Shown in pieces: positions 8,132 to 16,030 of a stretch of 64,000 bases of DNA. The position numbers and the translations under genes were made by a program. The notes below the pieces were generated by a model, which was given only the letters and a program-made list of their open reading frames with translations, was not told the origin of the DNA and searched no databases. The stretch comes from Lentisalinibacter orientalis. Lineage in GTDB: Bacteria > Pseudomonadota > Gammaproteobacteria > Steroidobacterales > Woeseiaceae. Positions within the stretch are counted from its first letter, which is position 1, and each line of letters begins with the position of its first letter. The DNA is taken from NCBI RefSeq assembly GCF_040706535.1, contig NZ_JAPDRJ010000002.1, forward strand, positions 248,001-312,000. The letters run 5' to 3'.

Positions 8132-8971
8132 TCACTCGCGCGGCAGCGGCAGTCCGTGCTGACGCAGAAACGAGAGCCGGTCCCAGTAGCCGCGCTGAAA
8201 GCGGATCAGCCCGTCGACGACGTGAAAGAACCCGCAGCCGCGCAGCCCGAGCGGGTCGCGCCACTCCAGCATGGCCCAATCACCGTCCTCGAACAGATTC
8301 TCGACGATGCAGGTCATCTCCGCGTCCGCGAATTCCCGGGCGAACATCGCCCTGATGGCATCGCGTCCTTCCACCGGAGCCTGGGTCACCTGGTGATTCA
8401 CCGCCTCGGCCGCGTAGAAGGCGGCCACTGCGTCGGCATCGCCACGATTGAAAGCCTCCACCCAGGCCGCGACGACCTGCCGGGGCCCGGCTGGCACAGC
8501 GTCAGGTGCCGGTTCGTCCGCCCGGTCGCGCCACAGCGCGATCAGGGCCTCCATTTCCGGCTGCTCGGCCCAGGCGGGCACATCGGCGGGCAGTCGGAAC
8601 CAGGGCTGTGCGCTGCGCGTCCAGACGTGGGCCACGGGCGGGAAGGCGCCCGGGTCGTCCAGGGTGCCGGTCTTGAGCGCCACGATCTCCGGCATCTCCG
8701 CACTCGCGAACCACAGGACGCTGCCGCAGTCCGAGCAGCCGGCCCGTTGCCGGTCGCCGCCGCCCATCGAGTATGTCGTCGCGGCCGCTTCGCCGCCGAT
8801 CGTCTCCAGCGCTTCCCGGGGGACAATCAGCGAGAGACTGAAAGCGGCACCCGTCGCTGCCTGGCACTCGGTGCAGTGGCAGGCGTATGACGTGAGCGGT
8901 TCGCCGCGCACCCGGTATCTCACCGCACCGCACTGGCAGCCGCCTTCCCACATCGGTTCAGCCCCGGTCAT
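8132..8971 (-). CDS. GFA-domain / SnoaL-like (NTF2-fold) fusion protein
   Basis: 279 residues with two recognisable parts. Residues about 8-125 form a GFA (glutathione-dependent formaldehyde-activating enzyme-like) zinc fold, with Cys pairs 'CQCGAVRY', 'CHCTECQAATG' and 'CSDCGSVLWF'. A linker containing 'PAGPRQ' leads to residues about 165-275, a SnoaL/NTF2-like domain ('WVEAFNRGDADAVAAFYA', 'FFHVVDGLIRFQRGYWD'). The reading frame is continuous through both parts, so this is a fusion. The two folds are usually separate proteins; the joint function is unknown. Its 3' end lies 16 bp from the end of the DUF2905 gene. Confidence 0.83.
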   Translation of the reverse strand: MTGAEPMWEGGCQCGAVRYRVRGEPLTSYACHCTECQAATGAAFSLSLIVPREALETIGGEAAATTYSMGGGDRQRAGCSDCGSVLWFASAEMPEIVALKTGTLDDPGAFPPVAHVWTRSAQPWFRLPADVPAWAEQPEMEALIALWRDRADEPAPDAVPAGPRQVVAAWVEAFNRGDADAVAAFYAAEAVNHQVTQAPVEGRDAIRAMFAREFADAEMTCIVENLFEDGDWAMLEWRDPLGLRGCGFFHVVDGLIRFQRGYWDRLSFLRQHGLPLPRE

Positions 8972-8983
8972 TCCCCTCCTCCC

Positions 8984-9451
8984 TCACAGCCAGCGGCGCA
9001 CGCGCCGCCGGTACTCGCCGAAGACCGCACCGAAGCGCGCCGAAAGCGCGCGCTCCTCCGGCAGGATCTGGAACCGATTCATATACGCCGCGTAGCCCAT
9101 GAGCCAGAGCGGTGCCGAGAGATGGGAAAGCGCGACCGCCCAGCCGGCCAGGGCGAGCAGCATGCCCAGATACATGGGATTGCGGGTGTAGCGGTAGACA
9201 CCGCCGGTCACCAGCCGCGAGCTCGTCTCCGGCGACAGCGGATTCACGGTGGTGGCCGCACGCCTGAATTCGCCCACGCCCGCCAGCGCTATGAAGACGC
9301 CGGCCGCCACCAGCAGCACGCCGAGCCCGGCGCGCCACAGCGGCGGCAGGGGCACGTCCAGCACCGGGAAGGCCTCCGCCGTCGCCCACATCCCGATACC
9401 CGTCAGCACGGTGACGGCGGCCGGCGGTATCTTCAGTTCCAGCGCCTGCAT
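8984..9451 (-). CDS. Isoprenylcysteine methyltransferase-like integral membrane protein
   Basis: 155 residues from ATG at 9451; the frame runs further upstream, but the segment before 'MQALELKIPP' is arginine/serine-rich shadow sequence overlapping the MBL gene. Four or five membrane helices are visible, together with 'GVYRYTRNPMYLGMLL', the S-adenosylmethionine-binding motif of the ICMT/PEMT family, and the C-terminal 'YRRRVRRWL'. Bacterial members methylate or are thought to methylate small or lipid substrates; the target here is not known. The 3' end is 12 bp from the start of the GFA fusion, so they may be co-transcribed. Confidence 0.82.
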   Translation of the reverse strand: MQALELKIPPAAVTVLTGIGMWATAEAFPVLDVPLPPLWRAGLGVLLVAAGVFIALAGVGEFRRAATTVNPLSPETSSRLVTGGVYRYTRNPMYLGMLLALAGWAVALSHLSAPLWLMGYAAYMNRFQILPEERALSARFGAVFGEYRRRVRRWL

Positions 9452-9470
9452 TGCGGGGTCCTCCGGCGGA

Positions 9471-10544
9471 TCACAGCAACTCGTCGACCTCGATCGCGTC
9501 GCCGCCGGCCGGCAGGACGACGAGCGTGCCGTCGCGACCCACACGGAACGGACCGGCGTAGACCGCATCGACGCCTTCGGTGAAGGCGTCCTCGAGAGGG
9601 ACCAGCGGCAGCGGCGGCACGATGTGGTTGTAGAGCAGGAAGCCCACCTCGGCTTCCGCCGCGATACGGGCGGCCTCCACCGGCGTGGTGTGGTAGTCGA
9701 GGATGTCCTCGGTGATGGTCACCAGGTTGTCGCGGCCGGCCTCCCTGGCGCCCTCGGTCAGCAGCGCGACCAGATGAGGCGCGAGCGCCTCGTGCACCAG
9801 CAGGTCGACCCCGGCCGCCTGTCGCCGCACCTCCTCCGAGGGACTGGTGTCGCCGCTGATCACCACCGAGCGGCCGGCATAGTCGAACCGGTACCCCACC
9901 GCGGGTTCCACCGGCGCGTGCTCGACCCGGAACGCGGTGATGCGCAGGTCACCGTCGTCGAGCACGACCACCGGCTCCCCGGCGCGCGGCGGCGGGAAAG
10001 GCCTGGCGACGGCGCCGGCGCCCGCCGACGGCATGACGGCCTCACCATGATGGGCGATCCGGTAGCCCTCGTCCGCCGCGTAGGCCAGCCCGAAACCGCG
10101 CACCACCTCCTCCACCCCGGCCGGACCGATGACCGGCGTCGGGGCGACGGCAGTCCCGTTCGCCCAGCGCTGCATCAGCAGCTCGCCCAGGCCGTCTATG
10201 TGATCCGAATGGAAATGGGTGAGCAGGATGGCGTCGATGGCACCCTGGGGGATACGCAGCCGCGACAGCGTGCGCGAGGCGCCGCCGCCGGCGTCGACGA
10301 TGTAGAGCCGCTCGCCGGCCATCACGGCCGTGCACGGTCCCGAACGCAGCGGATCGGGCAGCGGCGAGCCGGCTCCGCACAGCGCAACGTGCAGCCCGTC
10401 CGGCAGCTCACTGATCAGGTCGGTCTGCAGGTTCGAAGCCACGACGTCGCGCATGGCACGGGTGGCGAGCTCGGTGCGGAAGGCATAGGCCACAGCCAGC
10501 AGGACGCCCGCCGCGAGGGCCATGGTGACGAACAGTCGCTTCAT
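9471..10544 (-). CDS. MBL-fold metallo-hydrolase, membrane-anchored or exported
   Basis: 357 residues. An N-terminal hydrophobic segment (about residues 4-22) without a lipobox suggests export or anchoring. The metallo-beta-lactamase core is intact: 'LLTHFHSDHIDG' (HxHxDH), 'VISGDT', and a C-terminal 'LYNHIVPP'. The overall arrangement resembles RNase Z/arylsulfatase-like MBL proteins ('GSPLPDPLRSGPCTAV'). The substrate is unknown; exported MBL enzymes of this type often act as esterases or phosphodiesterases. It sits upstream of the ICMT-like gene on the same strand with a 19-bp gap. Confidence 0.83.
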   Translation of the reverse strand: MKRLFVTMALAAGVLLAVAYAFRTELATRAMRDVVASNLQTDLISELPDGLHVALCGAGSPLPDPLRSGPCTAVMAGERLYIVDAGGGASRTLSRLRIPQGAIDAILLTHFHSDHIDGLGELLMQRWANGTAVAPTPVIGPAGVEEVVRGFGLAYAADEGYRIAHHGEAVMPSAGAGAVARPFPPPRAGEPVVVLDDGDLRITAFRVEHAPVEPAVGYRFDYAGRSVVISGDTSPSEEVRRQAAGVDLLVHEALAPHLVALLTEGAREAGRDNLVTITEDILDYHTTPVEAARIAAEAEVGFLLYNHIVPPLPLVPLEDAFTEGVDAVYAGPFRVGRDGTLVVLPAGGDAIEVDELL

Positions 10545-10569
10545 CTGCCTCCCCCGCAGCGCTCGTGGC

Positions 10570-10689
10570 TCAGCCGTCGTCGACGATGTTCTTTTCCTTC
10601 AGTATCCTCTCGAGCCGCTCGACGCGCACGTAGGCGCTGACCGCCATGGCGAAACCGGCGATGGCGAGGCCGATGAGCAGGTACTCCAT
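10570..10689 (-). CDS. Small membrane protein, 39 residues
   Basis: A short frame from ATG at 10689 to TGA. It codes one hydrophobic helix near the N-terminus ('MEYLLIGLAIAGFAMAV') followed by a charged helix with 'VRVERLERILKEKNIV'. It lies 4 bp downstream of the DUF3014 gene and 25 bp upstream of the MBL gene on the same strand, so it fills an otherwise empty slot in the operon. The start, helix-plus-charged-tail design and tight spacing support a real gene, but I do not recognise a family. Confidence 0.6.
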   Translation of the reverse strand: MEYLLIGLAIAGFAMAVSAYVRVERLERILKEKNIVDDG

Positions 10690-10693
10690 CCGC

Positions 10694-11599
10694 TTACTCC
10701 GTATCGGTAGTTCCGCCCGTATTGTCGGAGTCTGACGGCTCCCCGGCAATCTCCGCCATGCCGGTGATCTCCGCCCGGAACTGACGCAGCAGGGTCTTCA
10801 CGGTGGCCCGGTTGTCCGGGCCCATGCGTATCAGCAACTTCTGGCCGCTGGACAGGCCCTCCAGCACCGGGTTCTCGTAACGGTACAGGACATGGGGCCG
10901 GACCAGCCGCACGGGGTCCGCCACGTCCGGGGTGGCCAGCAGCTGGTCGATCACCACCACCAGGCGATCGTTGAAGTAGCTGTCCGGGTAGCCGAGCTCG
11001 GCCCAGGCCTGCTGGAAGAGGGAGTAGTAGCGCCGGTAAAGGTCAGCGGCGCGGGACAGGTCGATCTCCGCCGCTGCATTCACCAGCCCGTCGTAACGCT
11101 CGTAGTTCGCGGGGCTCAGGATGTAGAGGTCGCCGTCCACCTTGCCGGAGACCCGGAACGAGCCGGGCACCGGCTCCATGGGACGGACACGCTCCGGCAG
11201 CCCCTCGCGTTCGAGACCGTCGACGGTGGCCACGATCTTGCGGATGAGCCTATCGCGCAGCTCCAGCGCCGGGTCGCCGGCTGCCGGCAGGAGCTCCTCC
11301 ACCGACTCGGTGAAAGGCTCGTCGCTCTCATCCAGCGGCGGCAGCGCCGGCCCTGCCGGCCGGGCAGGCGTCTCGGCGGCCTGCGATTCCGGCTCGGCGG
11401 GAGCCGGTTCGGGCTCCGGCTCCTCGATGGGGTAGCGCGGCTCGGGCGGGGGCGCCGGTTCGGCGGTCTCCGCCGCCGGCACCGGTTCCGCCGGCGCCTC
11501 CTCTAGCTCCTCGCGCTGCAACAGCTGGTAGCCGGTGAAGACGAGCAGGACCAGCGTCGCGGCTACCGCGATGACCAGTCCCCAGGATTGTTCGCGCAT
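10694..11599 (-). CDS. DUF3014 domain protein
   Basis: 301 residues. One N-terminal membrane helix (about residues 7-26) is followed by a Pro/Glu/Ala-rich linker (about 30-85) and then the DUF3014 domain from about residue 86 ('LPPLDESDEPF', 'RKIVATVDGL', 'YRRYYSLFQQAWAELGYP', 'GQKLLIRMGPDN'). The layout predicts a periplasmic domain tethered to the inner membrane by a flexible stalk. The function of the family is unknown. It is followed at 4 bp by the 39-residue membrane protein. Confidence 0.85.
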   Translation of the reverse strand: MREQSWGLVIAVAATLVLLVFTGYQLLQREELEEAPAEPVPAAETAEPAPPPEPRYPIEEPEPEPAPAEPESQAAETPARPAGPALPPLDESDEPFTESVEELLPAAGDPALELRDRLIRKIVATVDGLEREGLPERVRPMEPVPGSFRVSGKVDGDLYILSPANYERYDGLVNAAAEIDLSRAADLYRRYYSLFQQAWAELGYPDSYFNDRLVVVIDQLLATPDVADPVRLVRPHVLYRYENPVLEGLSSGQKLLIRMGPDNRATVKTLLRQFRAEITGMAEIAGEPSDSDNTGGTTDTE

Positions 11600-11671
11600 C
11601 AGAACGTCCCTATTCGCTGCTCCGCCGTGGTGCAGCCAGTATAGACGTGGCGGCGCCCGGGGACGAGGGCG

Positions 11672-11857
11672 TCATTCGCCGATACGGACGAAATCCTCCT
11701 TGTATCGCACCGCACAATCCGGACACACGAATTCCTCGGGCAGGTCCCGGAACTTCATGCGCGGCGGATAGCCTTCGTGATCGTCCCCGCTGGCCTCGTC
11801 GTAGACGTAGCCGCAGTCCGGGCATTCGTACCGGGCGAGGGGCTCCGCCTCGCTCAT
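11672..11857 (-). CDS. Rubredoxin, partner of AlkB
   Basis: 61 residues with both iron-binding pairs, 'CPDCGYVYD' and 'VCPDC', plus 'FRDLPEEF'. Rubredoxins carry one iron bound by four cysteines and pass electrons from a reductase to the alkane hydroxylase. Its start codon overlaps the alkB stop (ATGA), so translation is coupled, which is strong evidence that it serves AlkB. The same frame is open upstream inside alkB but that part is shadow. No rubredoxin reductase gene is in the window. Confidence 0.93.
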   Translation of the reverse strand: MSEAEPLARYECPDCGYVYDEASGDDHEGYPPRMKFRDLPEEFVCPDCAVRYKEDFVRIGE

Positions 11858-13053
11858 GCCGCGGCCGGCTCCGCGTCGGGACGGCCGTAGCGGGCAAGGA
11901 TCTCTTCGCGCCGGTCCGGGTCGATATTCACCTTCGACAGATCGCCGTCGATGTGCGGCAGCGCGAGCACCCGCTTGTCCATCACCCGGTACCAGAGCGA
12001 GGGGATGTAGGCGATCAGGTACATGCCGAAGTAGCCGTTGGGCAGCTGGGGCAGATCCTCGAAGTGCCTGAGCGACTGGTAGCGCCGGGTCGGGTGCGCG
12101 TGGTGGTCCGAGTGGCGCTCCAGGTGGAACAGCAGCAGGTTCGAGTAGACGTGGTTCGAGTTCCAGGAGTGATGCGGCTGGCAGCGCTCGTAGCGGCCGT
12201 TCTCCTGCTTCTGCCGCAGCAGTCCGTAGTGCTCGATGTAGTTGGCGCTGGTGAGCTGCCACCAGGCGAGCACGTTATGGATGGCGAGGAACGGGACCAT
12301 GATCCAGCCGAAGGCGATGATGAGCCCCGCCTGCAGCGCGATGGAGATGAGATAGGACTGCAGGATCTCGTTGTCGAGACTCCACACCGACTTGCCCTTG
12401 CGCTCGAGGCGTACGCGCTCCTCGTGCCAGCCCCGCTTCATGGCGCCCGGGATCTCGCGCAGCGCGAATTTGTAGATGCTCTCGCCCATGCGGGCGCTGG
12501 CCGGGTCCTCCGGCGTGGCCACGTCCCGGTGATGGCCCTTGTTGTGCTCGATCCAGAAGTGGCCGTAGAAGGGCACCGCCAGCACGATCTTTGCCAGCCA
12601 GCGTTCGAGCTTCGACTTCTTGTGGCCGAGTTCGTGGCCGGTATTGATGCCGAGGCCGCTCGCCATGCCCGCCGTCATCGCCAGCACCAGGTAGCCCCAC
12701 CAGGACAGGTCCTGGGTGCCGGCCCACCAGGCCGCAGCGATCAGGGAGACGAAGTGCATGGGCACGGTGATGTAGGTGAGGACGCGGTAGTAGGGGTCGT
12801 CCTCCAGCTCGCGCACGATGCGCTCTGGTGGATTGCTCTCGTCCTCGCCCATGAGCCAGTCCATGGCGGGCGCCACGACGTAGCTCGTGAACAGCGGCAC
12901 CAGCAGCATCGCCTCGATGCCGGTCCAGGCATGCAGCCCGATGCCGACCAGCGGATAGAGCGCCCAGAGGACGGACAACGACCACCAGGTGCGCTTGCGG
13001 TCGGTGTAGGCCATGGCCACGCCGTCGGGCGTGCTGTAGGTGAAGGTCTTCAT
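11854..13053 (-). CDS. alkB: Alkane 1-monooxygenase
   Basis: 399 residues, the normal AlkB size. All histidine clusters for the di-iron centre are present: 'HELGHK' at 140-145, 'EHNKGHH' at 169-175, 'HSWNSNH' at 295-301 and 'RHSDHH' at 313-318, with the family-specific 'NYIEHYGLLR' at 271-280. Several membrane helices precede and separate them. The enzyme hydroxylates the terminal carbon of medium-chain alkanes at the inner membrane using O2 and electrons from rubredoxin. The start has a GGGGG site five bases upstream. Divergent from an AraC-type regulator with repeat sequences in the shared 146-bp promoter region, so expression is probably substrate induced. Confidence 0.95.
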   Translation of the reverse strand: MKTFTYSTPDGVAMAYTDRKRTWWSLSVLWALYPLVGIGLHAWTGIEAMLLVPLFTSYVVAPAMDWLMGEDESNPPERIVRELEDDPYYRVLTYITVPMHFVSLIAAAWWAGTQDLSWWGYLVLAMTAGMASGLGINTGHELGHKKSKLERWLAKIVLAVPFYGHFWIEHNKGHHRDVATPEDPASARMGESIYKFALREIPGAMKRGWHEERVRLERKGKSVWSLDNEILQSYLISIALQAGLIIAFGWIMVPFLAIHNVLAWWQLTSANYIEHYGLLRQKQENGRYERCQPHHSWNSNHVYSNLLLFHLERHSDHHAHPTRRYQSLRHFEDLPQLPNGYFGMYLIAYIPSLWYRVMDKRVLALPHIDGDLSKVNIDPDRREEILARYGRPDAEPAAA

Positions 13054-13139
13054 GTTTTCCCCCTGTTGCGGAGCCGGGTGTCGATCCCGGATCGACCAAT
13101 CCGCTGACGCGCTCGTCGCGCCATGTGCCCCATTGTGCT

Positions 13140-13169
13140 TTGACCCGCGCGGGATAACAGTGCTAGAAA
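13140..13169 (+). promoter_or_regulatory. Candidate extended -10 promoter of the AraC-family gene
   Basis: TTGACC at 13140-13145 and, 18 bp later, TAGAAA at 13164-13169 preceded by TGC (extended -10). Transcription would begin near 13176, giving a leader of only about 25 bases before the ATG at 13200. No good ribosome site is visible in that leader. Confidence 0.4.
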
Positions 13170-13198
13170 TGCCAGTGACTGGTTATTAAGTGCCAGAA
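13159..13198. promoter_or_regulatory. Candidate operator: repeated TGCCAG/TGCTAG elements between alkB and its regulator
   Basis: AGTGCTAGAA (13159-13168) and AGTGCCAGAA (13189-13198) differ at one base and lie 30 bp apart. A third element, TGCCAGTG at 13170, is 21 bp from TGCCAGAA at 13191, two helical turns, the spacing AraC-family proteins favour. A perfect inverted repeat CCAGT-G-ACTGG (13172-13182) overlaps the middle element. The array covers the -10 and start of the regulator gene, and lies upstream of a TGTTAT element (13152-13157 on the opposite strand) that could serve alkB. That suggests autorepression plus alkB activation. Confidence 0.5.
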
Positions 13199-13199
13199 T

Positions 13200-14219
13200 A
13201 TGCATCTTCCCGTCACCTATATCAGGACCTTTATCGGCGCGCTCGAGCTGGACGGCCCCGACCGGCGCGAGATCCTGCGGGCCGCACGCATCCGGCCGCG
13301 GGAAATCGAGGGCACCGACCACTACGTCCCGTTCGCCGCGGTGCAGCGGTTGCTGCAGGCGATCGACCGTCGCCTCGATCCGGGCTGGCATCTCGAGATG
13401 GCGGCGCGGATGGACGTGGCCCACCACGGCCCCCTCGGCATCGCGGCCATCACCTCGCCGACGCTGGGCGACGCGCTGAAGATCATGACCAAGTTCGGTG
13501 AGATCCGTGCACCATTCGCCTGGGGCGAGATCCGCGAGACGGGCGACACGGTGCAGATCCGCTACCACGAGCGCGAGGATCTCGGCGCGCTGCGCCCCAT
13601 CCTGATGGAGATCATGCAACTGACCGGGCTGCAGGTGATCGCCCACGTGGTCGGCCATGCCGCGGGCCGCAAGGGCCCCGGCCTCGTATGGCACCTCCCC
13701 GCCGACAGGGCGGATCTGCGGACCGAGTTCGCGGCCCGCTTCGAAGGCACGCTGCGCTTCCACGGCGACCAGTACACGACCACCCTGCCGGCCGCCTGGC
13801 TCGCGGCGCCCTGCCTGCTCTACGACGAGGCCATGCACAAGGTGTCGCTGGCCCGCTGCGAGGAGCTGCTGCAGCAGGTGGCGGAGCGCTCGGCCCTCGA
13901 GGTGGAGGTGCGCCAGTGTCTGCTCATGGCCGGCGGCCGCTCGCCGGGCCTCGAGCACGTGGCGCGGCGGCTGAACGTCTCGCGCCGCACGCTGATCCGG
14001 CGGCTGAAGCGCGAGGGCACCTCCTACCGGCGCATCCTTGACGAGGTGCATCGCAGCCTCGCCCATGAGTATCTGGTGAGCACGCGGTGGGGCGTGGCGG
14101 AGATCGGCTACCAGCTGGGTTACCAGGACGCGGCGAACTTCGGCCGTGCGTTCAGGCGCTGGTACGGCGTGGCACCCGGCGAATACCGGCGGCGCACGCA
14201 GCAGACGGAGAACCCGTGA
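13200..14219 (+). CDS. AraC-family transcriptional regulator (arabinose-binding-domain type), probable alkB regulator
   Basis: 339 residues. The N-terminal ligand-binding domain (about 15-200) is of the OruR/ArgR-like type ('HLPVTYIRTF', 'HGPLGIAAITSPTLGDAL'). The C-terminal double helix-turn-helix (about 235-335) has 'LNVSRRTLIRRLKREG' and 'GVAEIGYQLGYQDAANFGRAF', ending 'GVAPGEYRR'. Divergence from alkB and shared repeats suggest it responds to alkanes or their products, as AraC-type AlkR does in Acinetobacter; that link is inference. The ATG directly follows a putative operator and has no clear ribosome site. Confidence 0.88.
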   Translation: MHLPVTYIRTFIGALELDGPDRREILRAARIRPREIEGTDHYVPFAAVQRLLQAIDRRLDPGWHLEMAARMDVAHHGPLGIAAITSPTLGDALKIMTKFGEIRAPFAWGEIRETGDTVQIRYHEREDLGALRPILMEIMQLTGLQVIAHVVGHAAGRKGPGLVWHLPADRADLRTEFAARFEGTLRFHGDQYTTTLPAAWLAAPCLLYDEAMHKVSLARCEELLQQVAERSALEVEVRQCLLMAGGRSPGLEHVARRLNVSRRTLIRRLKREGTSYRRILDEVHRSLAHEYLVSTRWGVAEIGYQLGYQDAANFGRAFRRWYGVAPGEYRRRTQQTENP

Positions 14220-14310
14220 ACCGCGGCCGCTGCGGACCCGCCGGGCGGCTCCTTGACTAAGCCTCCGGCCGGGCCGAAACTGCAGCGATGATCTCGACCC
14301 CGATCGGCCA

Positions 14311-15066
14311 ATGACCTATTGCCTCGCCGCCAATCTCGACGAAGGAATGGTCTTCGTCTCGGACTCGCGCACCAATGCGGGCGTCGACCAGATCAGCACG
14401 TTCTCCAAGATGCACACGTTCTGCGGTGACGGGGAGCGCTTTTTCGTCCTCCTCAGCGCTGGCAATCTGGCCACCACCCAGGCGGTGGTCGCCAAGCTGG
14501 CCCGCGATATCCGTAACGGCGAGGAAACCAGTCTTGCGTCGCTCGCAACCATGGCGGAGGTGGCCGACTACGTCGGCGCGGCGAGCCGCTCCATCCAGTC
14601 GCGCCATGCCGGCAAGGACGAGGAATCGGGCTTCAGCCCCGAAGCCAGCTTCATACTCGGCGGACAGATTCGTAATCAGCCCCAGCGTCTGTACCTGGTG
14701 TATCCCGAGGGCAATTACGTCCACACCACGGACCGGACGCCCTATCTTCAGATCGGCGAGACGAAGTATGGCAAGCCGATACTGGACCGGATAGTCGCCC
14801 GGACCACGGACCTGGAAACGGCGGCCCGCTGCGCGCTGGTCTCCATGGACTCGACGATGCGCAGCAACGCCACCGTCGGCCCACCGGTGGAGGTGCTGCT
14901 GTATCGCCGTGACAGCCAGGCGGAGGGCCAGCGTCTACTGTTCGAGGAAGACAGCGAGTATCTCGCGCAGATCCGTTCGGCCTGGCAGGAGAGCCTGCGC
15001 AGAGCCTTCGAGGAGCTACCGCGGTTCAGGGTGGAGACGAAGAATATAAGACTCGTCGACGGATGA
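14311..15066 (+). CDS. Proteasome-type peptidase of the Anbu family
   Basis: 251 residues beginning 'MTYCLAANLDEG', followed by 'FVSDSRTNAGVD', the pattern of Anbu, a bacterial relative of HslV and 20S beta subunits. Thr2 would become the N-terminal nucleophile after removal of Met, so the start at 14311 is functionally constrained; an ATG at 14288 is out of frame. 'FILGGQ' and 'YGKPILDR' fit the family. Anbu commonly travels with ATP-grasp, alpha-E and transglutaminase genes; ATP-grasp and alpha-E are present just downstream, but on the opposite strand. The 3' end overlaps the metallopeptidase gene tail-to-tail by 41 bp. The physiological role of Anbu is not settled. Confidence 0.88.
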   Translation: MTYCLAANLDEGMVFVSDSRTNAGVDQISTFSKMHTFCGDGERFFVLLSAGNLATTQAVVAKLARDIRNGEETSLASLATMAEVADYVGAASRSIQSRHAGKDEESGFSPEASFILGGQIRNQPQRLYLVYPEGNYVHTTDRTPYLQIGETKYGKPILDRIVARTTDLETAARCALVSMDSTMRSNATVGPPVEVLLYRRDSQAEGQRLLFEEDSEYLAQIRSAWQESLRRAFEELPRFRVETKNIRLVDG

Positions 15067-16030
15067 ATGCCAGCTTGTCGCGGACGACGGGCGACAGGCT
15101 GAAGGGATAGGCGTCGCGCAGTCCGAGACTGCGGTTCAACTCGTTCAGCGCCACCACAACCTCGGTCCAGTGATCCAGCCAGTGTTCGTCGCGGACACTG
15201 ACGTCGGCCGGTAAGAGGCCCGCATTCGCCGCCGTCTCCAGCGTGTCCGCGATATGCAGGAAGTGCGCCCAGCATTCCGCCCAGTCTTCCGTGGGATGGG
15301 ACGACGCGTAGTCGCTGACATAAGCGGAGGCCCCGCCGGCGGCCGGGCCGCGCCCGTGATAACGCTGCAGAGCGGCCTGGTAGTCCTCGCGTTCGTCGCC
15401 GAACAGGCTGCGGCACTCGGCGAGGGATTCTTCGGTGTCGACCACCACCGACCAGTAGTAGTGCCCGCTCTCGTGGCGCAAGTGGCCGAGCAGCGTGCGA
15501 TAGGATTCCCCCATCGCCTCGCGGATGGCCTCTCGCGCCGCATCGTCCGCCTCGGCGACGTTGATCGTGATCACGCCGTCACGGTGGCCCGTGTACACGT
15601 GCATCTCCCGCACCATCGGGTTCGTGCGTTTGTCCTCCAGGAATTCGAAGCGCAGCCGCTGCTCGTCGATGGACAGGCCCAGCGACAGGAGGTCATAGAG
15701 CAGTCTCCGCTTTGCCCCCTCGAGCCGGGTCCACAGCATCAGGTTGTCGTCCCGCGCAAGATTCGGCAGCGTCCGGGTCAGGCGGCAGGACGCGCAGTAG
15801 CCCGAAGAGTCGCCCGCATCGAGCAGCCAGTTGCAGTGCCACTCGCGGTTTAGACAGAAACGATAACGCTGCGAGCCGCCGGCCAGATGCCACTCGTTAT
15901 CACCTTCTCCCGACTCCACCGCCACGAGTTGCAGACTCGCGGGATCGAAGCCGGCCTCCCGCCCGCAGGCGAGGCAGCGGGAATTGTCGAAATACAGCCG
16001 GTTGCCGCAGATGCAGTGGAACTTCTTCAC
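15026..16030 (-). CDS. Zinc-binding metallopeptidase (DUF2248-like) with N-terminal zinc ribbon
   Basis: 334 residues from GTG at 16030, which overlaps the alpha-E stop (GTGA); upstream sequence in this frame is shadow. Residues 5-20 and about 75-80 hold Cys pairs ('CICGNRLYFDNSRCLACG', 'YCASC') of a zinc ribbon. The catalytic signature is 'HESGHYYW' near residue 195, an HExxH-type zinc site, followed by 'EDWAECWAHFLHI'. Members are cytosolic putative peptidases often found with alpha-E and ATP-grasp genes. Here it takes the operon place that a transglutaminase-like gene often holds. Its last 41 bases overlap the Anbu gene. Confidence 0.86.
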   Translation of the reverse strand: MKKFHCICGNRLYFDNSRCLACGREAGFDPASLQLVAVESGEGDNEWHLAGGSQRYRFCLNREWHCNWLLDAGDSSGYCASCRLTRTLPNLARDDNLMLWTRLEGAKRRLLYDLLSLGLSIDEQRLRFEFLEDKRTNPMVREMHVYTGHRDGVITINVAEADDAAREAIREAMGESYRTLLGHLRHESGHYYWSVVVDTEESLAECRSLFGDEREDYQAALQRYHGRGPAAGGASAYVSDYASSHPTEDWAECWAHFLHIADTLETAANAGLLPADVSVRDEHWLDHWTEVVVALNELNRSLGLRDAYPFSLSPVVRDKLAFIRRRVLYSSSPP

